From: Bacteroidota bacterium
GTDB lineage: Bacteria > Bacteroidota > Bacteroidia > Flavobacteriales_F > PHOS-HE28
Length of the DNA: 15,826 bases
Reading direction: 5' to 3'
Assembly (NCBI GenBank): GCA_963169595.1
Contig: CAUJFM010000188.1
Location: 1-15,826 of the forward strand
Under the pieces are notes generated by a model that made no database searches, was not told where the DNA came from, and saw nothing but the letters and a program-made list of their open reading frames with translations. Positions 1 through 6,910 of the stretch are shown here, one piece after another; positions within the stretch are counted from its first letter, which is position 1; each line of letters opens with the position of its first letter. The position numbers and the translations under genes are program-made.

Positions 1-370
<370 letters not shown>

Positions 371-459
371 TCAACTTTCGATCCAACAGATCGCTCCTGG
401 AATGATCCTCGGCTGTTTTGGTCGTGTCCAACAACAAGTCATAAGCTTATTCAAAGCTT

Positions 460-571
<112 letters not shown>

Positions 572-572
572 T

Positions 573-607
573 GAGCCCCGTCCAGTAATGGTCGGGGCTC
601 TTTTTTT
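573..607 (+). terminator. Intrinsic terminator of the rRNA operon
   Basis: A GC-rich hairpin starts directly after the 5S gene. GAGCCCCG (573-580) pairs with CGGGGCTC (593-600), one T-T mismatch follows, then CC (582-583) pairs with GG (590-591) around an AGTAAT loop. A run of seven Ts (601-607) follows. A stable stem plus T-run right after 5S is a textbook Rho-independent terminator and marks the end of the rRNA transcript. Confidence 0.95.
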
Positions 608-649
608 ATACCCTTGTCACTGGTCCGATACTTGCCATACCATCGCGCC

Positions 650-1999
650 ATGCATCGTCTCCTTCTTTCCCTGGTCCTCGGGCAGCTCACCTTGCTGGGC
701 AGCGGCCAGGTGCTCACCGGACAATTGGTCGGGGATCAGCTCAAGGGCACCCAGCAACTGTTCCTCTTGGTATCCCGCGGTGCCGATCATCGGTTCGTGA
801 CCGCGGCGAAGGTGGAGGCCGATGGCCGGTTCACCTTCACGGAGCGTTCCTTCCCACGGGGCTTTTACCAGCTGGCGCTGAACGACTCCGATCGGGTCGA
901 CATCATCCTGGACCCCCGCGAGCCGGTGGTGGATATCACCCTTTCGGGCAGCCCACTGCAGGAGCACATCGTGGTAAACACCTCTGCGGAGAACACCCGG
1001 CTGTGGCGGTACAAGCAGGTCAGTCGCCGAGCGCAGGAGGAACTTACCGCCATCAACGACCAGCGGGTGAAGGCATCGCCCTACGATCATGTGGTCCTGC
1101 GACGGCTGGACAGCGCCTCCGCCGCCGCGGTGGAGCGTAAACAGCGGGAGCTGGCGGCCCTTGTCGCCGAGGACCCGGACAGTTATTTCCGCAATGTGGT
1201 CAAGGCCGATGCCCGATTGATGTCCGCGCTGCATTCCGGCAATGGACCGAAGGCCATCCGAGACTCGGTGTATTGGACGGATGCCGGACTGGCCCGCAGC
1301 AACATCTATCCCAAGGCCATCATGGCCATCCTGCAAAGCGCCACACCGGCTACGGTTGACCAGCTGATCGCGGCGAGCGATTCGGTCCTGGCTTGGTCGG
1401 CACCGGAGCCCTACTGCTGGGAACTCTCGCGGGAGATCCTGGTGGAACTGTTCGTGCAGTACGGTCCCTCCGATGTGGTACAGTACCTCGTGGACCGGTA
1501 TGTGATGGGCCCCGGTTCACGTGTTCCGCCGGACGAGACCCTGCTGGCCATGGTGGCCGAGCAGCTGAAGGTGGCGATCGGCGCGCCAGCCCCGGACGTC
1601 AAGCTCCCGCGACCGGGTGAACGCGACACGGTCCAGTTGAGCGCGGTATGGACCAGGAACCAGTACACCGTGCTCTTCTTCTACAGCAGCACCTGCGATC
1701 ATTGCCATGCGCAGATGCCCGGTCTGTCCGACATCCATCGTGACCTGCGCAGCAAGGGCGTGGCCGTACTTGGGGTTGCGCTGGACCATGATCGCGCGGA
1801 GTTCGAGGCCAACATCCGGGAGCGGGCCCTGTCCTTCCCCTGTTACACCGAGCTGCAGGCTTGGGGTTCACCGGCCGCCAAGGCCTTCGCGATCAAGGCA
1901 ACGCCGAGTTTCGTGGTGGTGGACAGGGCAGGCCGCATCGTGGCCAAGCCCTACGACCACGAGGAATTGCGCACCTTCCTCAGCGCGCGCCTGCGCTAA
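650..1999 (+). CDS. Exported TlpA-like thioredoxin-fold oxidoreductase
   Basis: A 449-aa exported thiol-disulfide oxidoreductase. The N-terminus (MHRLLLSLVLGQLTLLGSGQ) is a signal peptide, which is why the ATG at 650 is preferred over the in-frame ATG at 614: the earlier start would add 12 residues ahead of the signal. Residues of about 20-110 resemble the DUF4369-type beta-rich domain often found ahead of thioredoxin folds in Bacteroidota. The middle is helical with no clear family. The C-terminal third is an AhpC/TSA-TlpA thioredoxin fold with active site CDHC (residues 349-352, in STCDHCHAQMPG) and the cis-proline motif TPSF (Pro419). TlpA/ResA-type proteins typically act in the periplasm, reducing disulfides or apocytochrome c thiols; the substrate here is unknown. 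Multiheme cytochromes elsewhere in the window would need such thiol reduction, but that link is an inference. The gene stands alone between the rRNA terminator and convergent ispE, whose stop is 6 bp away. Confidence 0.88.
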   Translation: MHRLLLSLVLGQLTLLGSGQVLTGQLVGDQLKGTQQLFLLVSRGADHRFVTAAKVEADGRFTFTERSFPRGFYQLALNDSDRVDIILDPREPVVDITLSGSPLQEHIVVNTSAENTRLWRYKQVSRRAQEELTAINDQRVKASPYDHVVLRRLDSASAAAVERKQRELAALVAEDPDSYFRNVVKADARLMSALHSGNGPKAIRDSVYWTDAGLARSNIYPKAIMAILQSATPATVDQLIAASDSVLAWSAPEPYCWELSREILVELFVQYGPSDVVQYLVDRYVMGPGSRVPPDETLLAMVAEQLKVAIGAPAPDVKLPRPGERDTVQLSAVWTRNQYTVLFFYSSTCDHCHAQMPGLSDIHRDLRSKGVAVLGVALDHDRAEFEANIRERALSFPCYTELQAWGSPAAKAFAIKATPSFVVVDRAGRIVAKPYDHEELRTFLSARLR

Positions 2000-2005
2000 G
2001 CCGCA

Positions 2006-2830
2006 TCAGAGCTTGAATGACCAGATGACGTGGCCGGAGGGCATCGTCATCTGCTGCGGCTCCTCCCTGAACAGACCATAGACCGTGGAGCCCGAACCGC
2101 TCATGGCCGCGTATACGGCGCCCATGGACAGCAACCGCGCCTTCAGCTCGCCTACAGCGGGATAGGCTTGGAACACATAGGACTCCATCACGTTCGGCAC
2201 CAGCTCGCGCCACTCCTCCACAGGGTGCGCGGTCAACCGCTGGGCCAGATCGAGCAATTCGCCGGTGGGCACCGTGTTGCGGTAGACCTCGGGTGTGGGC
2301 ACATGGATGCCGGGGTTCACCACGGTGAGCCACCATCCGGACAGATCGATGGCCACGGGACGGAGCAGTTCGCCGCGTCCCTGCGCGAGTTGGGGCGTTC
2401 CATTGAGGAAGAACGGACAGTCACTGCCGAGCGATGCGGCCATGGTGGCCAGTTCCTCCTGCGAATGGCCCAGTTTAAGCAGTCCGTCCAACAACAGCAG
2501 GGTGTGCGCCCCATCGCTGGAACCGCCCCCGAGGCCGGCGCCCATGGGGATCACCTTGTGCAGGTGCATCCGCAGCCCCGGAAGGCGGTGCCGTTCCTTG
2601 AGCAGGCCCCAGGCCTTCATGCACAGATCGCCGGACGCATCGCCCGGGACCGGCAGGCCGGACCGGGTGTACACCACTTCGCCTTCCGATATGGCCGGGT
2701 CCACCACCGCCTCCAGCGCATCCTGGAGGGGGATCGGCAGCATCACGCTCTCGATCTCGTGGTAGCCATCGGTCCGGCGGCGCACCACGTTCAGTCCCAG
2801 GTTGATCTTGGCCGGCGGAAAGACGATCAT
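2006..2830 (-). CDS. ispE: 4-diphosphocytidyl-2-C-methyl-D-erythritol kinase
   Basis: IspE phosphorylates the 2-hydroxyl of CDP-ME with ATP, a step of the non-mevalonate (MEP) pathway to isoprenoid precursors, in the cytoplasm. The 274-aa length matches the family (about 280 aa). Visible GHMP-kinase features are the N-terminal PAKINLGLNV (Lys8 corresponds to the conserved active-site Lys), the ATP-binding loop PMGAGLGGGSSDGA (residues 95-108), the catalytic Asp region GSDCPFF (Asp137) and the C-terminal GHMP motif MSGSGSTVYG (243-252). The start ATG at 2830-2828 places the PAKINLGL motif at the usual distance from the N-terminus. There is no Shine-Dalgarno sequence; instead a perfect hairpin sits 4 nt upstream of the start. 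The gene is divergent from accA (68-bp gap) and convergent with the TlpA-like gene. Confidence 0.97.
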   Translation of the reverse strand: MIVFPPAKINLGLNVVRRRTDGYHEIESVMLPIPLQDALEAVVDPAISEGEVVYTRSGLPVPGDASGDLCMKAWGLLKERHRLPGLRMHLHKVIPMGAGLGGGSSDGAHTLLLLDGLLKLGHSQEELATMAASLGSDCPFFLNGTPQLAQGRGELLRPVAIDLSGWWLTVVNPGIHVPTPEVYRNTVPTGELLDLAQRLTAHPVEEWRELVPNVMESYVFQAYPAVGELKARLLSMGAVYAAMSGSGSTVYGLFREEPQQMTMPSGHVIWSFKL

Positions 2831-2834
2831 GGCG

Positions 2835-2853
2835 GGCCGAAGGTACTTCGGCC
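2835..2853. repeat. Perfect inverted repeat in the ispE/accA divergent region
   Basis: GGCCGAAG, then GTA, then CTTCGGCC: an 8-bp perfect inverted repeat with a 3-nt centre. In the ispE transcript it would fold into a hairpin ending 4 nt before the start codon. As DNA it could be an operator placed between the two divergent start codons. It has no T-run, so it is not a terminator. The function is unknown. Confidence 0.6.
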
Positions 2854-2872
2854 TCCCGTCAGCGCTTCCTTC

Positions 2873-2880
2873 TACCTTCG
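2873..2880 (+). promoter_or_regulatory. Possible -7 promoter box for accA
   Basis: TACCTTCG differs by one base from the Bacteroidota -7 consensus TAnnTTTG and lies 18 nt before the accA start codon, which would give a short leader. No TTG-type -33 element is visible at the usual distance, so this is a weak prediction. Confidence 0.35.
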
Positions 2881-2898
2881 TGCACTGATCGGACAGTT

Positions 2899-3885
2899 AT
2901 GCAGACCTATCTCGAGTTCGAGAAGCCCATCCAGCAGCTCATCGAGCAGATGGACAAGCTGAAGGAGGTGGCCGCCAGCGGCAATGTGGACGTGAGCACC
3001 ACGCTGAAGGACCTGGAGAAGAAGCTCGCCGAGACCCGGAAGGAGCTTTATGCGAACCTCAGTCCCTGGGAGCGGGTGCAGGTGAGCCGCCACCCGGACC
3101 GCCCCTACACCCTGAAATACATCGATGTGCTTTCCGGTGGTTCGTTCATCGAGCTGCACGGGGACCGCACCGTGAAGGATGACAAGGCGATGGTGGGGGG
3201 CTTCGGCCTGCTCGAGGGCCGCACGGTGATGTTCATCGGGCAGCAGAAGGGCATCAACACCAAAATGCGGCAGTACCGCAACTTCGGCATGGCCAACCCG
3301 GAAGGCTATCGGAAGGCGCTGCGCCTGATGAAGCTGGCCGAGAAGTTCAACAAGCCCGTGGTCACGCTGATCGACACGCCCGGGGCCTTCCCCGGATTGG
3401 AGGCGGAGGAGCGTGGCCAGGGCGAGGCCATCGCCCGCAACATCTACGAGATGTGCCAGCTGCAGGTGCCCATCATCTGCATCATCATTGGCGAAGGGGC
3501 CTCCGGCGGTGCCTTGGGCATCGGCGTGGGCGACAAGGTGCTGATGCAGGAGAACACCTGGTACAGCGTGATCTCGCCGGAGTCCTGCTCGTCCATCCTG
3601 TGGCGCAGCTGGGACTACAAGGAGCAGGCGGCCAAGGCCCTGAAGCTCACGGCCACGGACATGCTCGCCAACAAGCTCATCGACGGCATCATCCCCGAGC
3701 CGCCGGGCGGTGCCCATGCCGATCCGGACCAGGCCTGCCGCCTGGTGAAGGAGGAGGTGGTGAAGCACCTGAACAAGCTGGTGAAGACCGACCCGGACAA
3801 GCTCGTGGAGCGCCGCATCCGCAAGTTCTGCGACATGGGCGTAGTGATCAAGGCCTCCGAGGCGAAGAAGGCCCGCAAGGGCTGA
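2899..3885 (+). CDS. accA: Acetyl-CoA carboxylase carboxyltransferase subunit alpha
   Basis: AccA (328 aa) forms the carboxyltransferase with AccD. It transfers CO2 from carboxybiotin to acetyl-CoA, making malonyl-CoA, the committed step of fatty acid synthesis in the cytoplasm. The N-terminal helical region (residues about 1-50, YLEFEKPIQQLIEQMDKL) is typical of AccA. The crotonase-fold core contains the conserved LIDTPGAFPG (157-166) and GEGASGGALGIG (198-209), which form the acyl-CoA and oxyanion region. SVISPESCSSILWR (223-236) is another AccA signature. Length agrees with other alpha subunits. The ATG at 2899 is the natural start; no Shine-Dalgarno is seen, as usual in Bacteroidota. accD is not in the window. 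The stop codon directly abuts the stop of the convergent lipoprotein gene, leaving no space for a terminator between them. Confidence 0.98.
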   Translation: MQTYLEFEKPIQQLIEQMDKLKEVAASGNVDVSTTLKDLEKKLAETRKELYANLSPWERVQVSRHPDRPYTLKYIDVLSGGSFIELHGDRTVKDDKAMVGGFGLLEGRTVMFIGQQKGINTKMRQYRNFGMANPEGYRKALRLMKLAEKFNKPVVTLIDTPGAFPGLEAEERGQGEAIARNIYEMCQLQVPIICIIIGEGASGGALGIGVGDKVLMQENTWYSVISPESCSSILWRSWDYKEQAAKALKLTATDMLANKLIDGIIPEPPGGAHADPDQACRLVKEEVVKHLNKLVKTDPDKLVERRIRKFCDMGVVIKASEAKKARKG

Positions 3886-5193
3886 TCACCGGTTGCGCAA
3901 CGGCAGGATGCTCCCCACCGGATGGGGCACTGACCGGCTGTAGACCAGTGCGCCCGTCAGCGGGTCACGCGCTTCCACCGTGTTGCCGATACCAACGAAC
4001 AGCACGCCCGACGCGGGGTCATAGGCCAGGGCATCCGCCTCGACATCGGTGATCAGGGTGGATAGGTCGTCCGTGGAGTAGATCCATCGTGACACGCGGT
4101 CGCCATGGGCCAGGTAGTAAGTGGTCGCGTTCACCTGGGCCACGGCGTGAAGCGGTGCTCCGGGAAAGGTCCTCACCTCGAAATTGCCGCCCAGTTCCAC
4201 CTGGCGGTCCTGTACCACTCCGTCGCCGTTGCGGTTGCCGAAGACCAGGGCTTGTGTGTTGTTCCGCTGGTGCATCACCAGCACATCGATGTCCAGGGTG
4301 AATTGTTGCAGCAAGGTGCCAGCGGAGTAGCTGTGCGTGGCGAGCGTGCGCCCGCCGCCGGCCACCTCCACGTGCTCGCTCACCAACTTTTCGCCCACCA
4401 CGGCCGTGGCCTCACTGCGGCGGCCGGCCGGCACCTGTGCCACCAGCGTGGATGTCCCGGAAGTGGTCCATCCCCGGATGCGGCCGTCCTCGGTGCCGGT
4501 GTACAAACGACCATCCACGGGGTCCACCCGCAGGCCGAGGAAATACGGCGCCGTGCCGGAACCGCTGTGCAGGTTGGGTGAGGACCAGGCCGTGGCCCCA
4601 GGGCCCACGGGGTAGGCCTGCAACGGGGCTTGCGTGATGCCGGAGGTGAACAGGCGTTGGGTGGCCGGGTCCATGGCAGCACCACCGATCTCGCTGCCGA
4701 GGGTCCAGGTATCCACCTGCCCCACGCTGTCGATGCGCGAAAGCGTGGCCGTTCCCGGCAGGCCCAAGGGGGAGGTGATGTACACGGCACGCAACCGCCA
4801 CGGAGCGGCCTGCACCTGGATGGTGCGGAAGGCGAAGCCATCGTTGCTGCCATCGGTGGCGCGGGCCTGTAGGGTGTAGGCGCCGGAGGCCAGCTGCTCG
4901 CTGAGCAGGACCAGGGCCGCATTGATGGTGGCCGAGGCGGCGTTCACGCTCGTGGAGGCCACGTTCACGACGGGGACACCGGTCGGGGAGAGGAGCTGCA
5001 CGGTGAGGTTCCGCACCTCGCGGTCATCAGAGACCTGCACCTGGATGTCCAGGGTGTCCGGAATGGTCACTTCGGCCCCATCGCCCGGGAGGAGGAAGGA
5101 CACGGAGGGCGCTTGGTCATCTGCCTTTTCCTTGCGACAGGCGGCCAAGGTGACCAGCAGGACCAGTCCGCACACCAAGGGATGCACACGCAT
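3886..5193 (-). CDS. Lipoprotein with Ig-like domain and probable beta-propeller
   Basis: A 435-aa predicted outer-membrane or periplasmic lipoprotein of unknown function. The signal MRVHPLVCGLVLLVTLAAC ends in a lipobox (LAAC, lipidated Cys19). This favours the ATG at 5193 over the in-frame ATG at 5232, which would add 13 residues before the signal. Residues of about 28-120 look like a bacterial Ig-like fold (PSVSFLLPGDGAEV ... YTLQARATDG). From about 125 to the end, repeated blade-like strands occur, such as GGAAMDPATQRLFTSG, LGLRVDPVDGRLYTGT and ALAYDPASGVLFVGI. These suggest a beta-propeller that may bind a surface ligand or partner protein. There are no catalytic motifs, and no T9SS sorting domain is visible. 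Its short upstream region is shared with divergent dnaB. I do not recognise a named family for the propeller. Confidence 0.82.
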   Translation of the reverse strand: MRVHPLVCGLVLLVTLAACRKEKADDQAPSVSFLLPGDGAEVTIPDTLDIQVQVSDDREVRNLTVQLLSPTGVPVVNVASTSVNAASATINAALVLLSEQLASGAYTLQARATDGSNDGFAFRTIQVQAAPWRLRAVYITSPLGLPGTATLSRIDSVGQVDTWTLGSEIGGAAMDPATQRLFTSGITQAPLQAYPVGPGATAWSSPNLHSGSGTAPYFLGLRVDPVDGRLYTGTEDGRIRGWTTSGTSTLVAQVPAGRRSEATAVVGEKLVSEHVEVAGGGRTLATHSYSAGTLLQQFTLDIDVLVMHQRNNTQALVFGNRNGDGVVQDRQVELGGNFEVRTFPGAPLHAVAQVNATTYYLAHGDRVSRWIYSTDDLSTLITDVEADALAYDPASGVLFVGIGNTVEARDPLTGALVYSRSVPHPVGSILPLRNR

Positions 5194-5270
5194 GGGCCCG
5201 AAGTTACGGGACGCCGGCAGCGGCTTCTGCACAGGGCGATCGTTGATCGGCTGGGGGCGAGTTGTTCACA

Positions 5271-5307
5271 TTTGATCCGGGGGGCGGACGGGCCTCGGCT
5301 ATTTTTG
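5271..5307 (+). promoter_or_regulatory. Probable dnaB promoter (Bacteroidota type)
   Basis: TATTTTTG at 5300-5307 is an exact match to the Bacteroidota -7 consensus TAnnTTTG. TTTG at 5271-5274 could be the -33 element, although the 25-bp spacing is slightly longer than usual. Transcription would start near 5312-5315, leaving a leader of about 65 nt before dnaB. The 187-bp gap between the lipoprotein and dnaB starts (5194-5380) holds nothing else I can recognise. Confidence 0.6.
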
Positions 5308-5380
5308 TCGCCCGACACACGCGCCGGGAGGATCGATCGACGTTCTCACCGTCAACCTCCCCGCGGACCCGGAACGCATA

Positions 5381-6910
5381 ATGGCCGAACTACAGAACAC
5401 CCGTCGTGCCGGTGCACGACGCCCTGCCTCATCGCTGGTGGAGACCGCCCTGGAGGCGGGCAAGCTGCCACCGCAGGCCCCCGAACTGGAACAGGCCGTT
5501 CTCGGGGCGTTGATGCTGGAGCGCAACGCCGTGAACGAGGCCATCGACATCCTGCAGCCGGACAGCTTCTATGTGGATGCGCACAAGAAGATCTTCGATG
5601 CGATCCTGAACCTCTTCCGCAACGACCAGCCCATCGACATCCTCACGGTGACCCAGGAGCTGAAGAAGCGGGGTGAGCTCGATATCGTTGGCGGTCCCTT
5701 CTACATCAGCCAGCTCACCAACAAGGTGGCGAGCAGCGCGAACGTGCAATACCACGCGCGCATCATCAGCCAGAAGCACATCCTGCGCGAACTCATCAGC
5801 ATCAGCGCGGAAACGATGCGCGATGCGTACGATGACAGTGCCGACGTCTTCGACCTGCTGGACAAGACCGAGAACGGGCTGTACAAGATCACCAGCGGCA
5901 ACCTGAAGCGGAACTACGAGCCGATGAGCGAGCTCATCCAGGGGGCCATCGCGCAGATCGAGAACGCCAAGAACAAGTCCGACGGTGTGAGCGGCATCCC
6001 CACGGGCTTCATCCAATTGGACAAGCTTACCGCGGGCTGGCAGCGCAGTGATATGATCGTGGTGGCCGCCCGTCCCGCCATGGGTAAGACGGCCTTCGTG
6101 CTGAGCATGGCGCGGAACATCGCGGTGCAGCACAAGCATGCGGTGGCCGTCTTCAGCCTGGAGATGAGCAGTACGCAGCTCGTCACCCGTCTCATCGCCA
6201 GCGAGGCCGGGATCAGTTCGGAGAAGCTGCGCAAGGGCGACCTCACGGATGCGGAGTTCACCATCCTGCACCAACACATCGCCCAGCTGACCAACGCGCC
6301 CATCTTCATCGATGACACGCCGGGCCTGAACATCTTCGAACTTCGCGCCAAGGCCCGCCGCCTCAAGAGCCAGCACAACATCGACCTCATCATCATCGAC
6401 TACCTGCAGCTGATGACCGCCGGTGGCGACACCAAGGGCGGTAACCGCGAACAGGAGATCAGCCAGATCAGCCGCAGCATCAAGAGCATCGCCAAGGAAC
6501 TGGATGTGCCCATCATCGCACTGAGCCAGTTGAGCCGTGCGGTGGAGACCCGCGGTGGCGACAAGAAGCCGATGCTCAGTGACCTGCGCGAATCCGGTGC
6601 CATTGAACAGGATGCGGACATCGTGTGCTTCCTCTACCGTCCGGAGTACTACAAGATCATGGAGGACGAGCACGGCAGCACGGCCGGCATCGGTGAGGTG
6701 ATCGTGGCGAAGCACCGGAACGGCGCCGTGGATACCGTGCGCCTGCGCTTCATTTCCGAACTGGCCAAGTTCGCCGACCTGGAGACCATGTCCATGGGCT
6801 TCGGTGGGGATGGCATGGGATCGGATGATGGCATGGGCGGGGCCTTCAGGACCATAACGCGTCCGAGCCGGATGAACGATGACGACAACGACGACCTTTC
6901 ACCCTTCTAG
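5381..6910 (+). CDS. dnaB: Replicative DNA helicase DnaB
   Basis: DnaB (509 aa) is the hexameric helicase that unwinds DNA at the replication fork using ATP. The N-terminal primase-interacting domain starts at about residue 30 (PPQAPELEQAVLGALML) and runs to about 170. After a linker comes the RecA-like motor with Walker A ARPAMGKT (230-237), the following SLEMSSTQL segment (259-267), Walker B LIIIDYLQLM (336-345, Asp340), the LSQLSRAVE loop (381-389) and the conserved DLRESGAIEQDADIV (401-415) with FLYRPEYY (417-424). No intein interrupts it. The tail has a Gly/Met-rich linker (about 470-488) and ends in acidic residues plus Pro-Phe (NDDDNDDLSPF, 499-509), resembling the tip of single-stranded-DNA-binding protein. 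The last 32 bp overlap the next gene in another frame. Confidence 0.98.
   Translation: MAELQNTRRAGARRPASSLVETALEAGKLPPQAPELEQAVLGALMLERNAVNEAIDILQPDSFYVDAHKKIFDAILNLFRNDQPIDILTVTQELKKRGELDIVGGPFYISQLTNKVASSANVQYHARIISQKHILRELISISAETMRDAYDDSADVFDLLDKTENGLYKITSGNLKRNYEPMSELIQGAIAQIENAKNKSDGVSGIPTGFIQLDKLTAGWQRSDMIVVAARPAMGKTAFVLSMARNIAVQHKHAVAVFSLEMSSTQLVTRLIASEAGISSEKLRKGDLTDAEFTILHQHIAQLTNAPIFIDDTPGLNIFELRAKARRLKSQHNIDLIIIDYLQLMTAGGDTKGGNREQEISQISRSIKSIAKELDVPIIALSQLSRAVETRGGDKKPMLSDLRESGAIEQDADIVCFLYRPEYYKIMEDEHGSTAGIGEVIVAKHRNGAVDTVRLRFISELAKFADLETMSMGFGGDGMGSDDGMGGAFRTITRPSRMNDDDNDDLSPF

Noticed and set aside
371..459. A possible tRNA in the 23S-5S spacer
   Set aside because: No cloverleaf or conserved TψC-arm sequence is visible in these 89 bp.
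2030..2962. A 310-codon plus-strand frame opposite ispE and running into accA
   Set aside because: ispE and accA are certain; this frame overlaps both and has no domain.
5429..6715. A 428-codon minus-strand frame opposite dnaB
   Set aside because: It lies wholly within dnaB, and the composition is that of an antisense shadow.
5381..6910. An intein or insertion in dnaB, a common intein site
   Set aside because: The Walker A and B regions are continuous and the total length (509 aa) is normal for DnaB.
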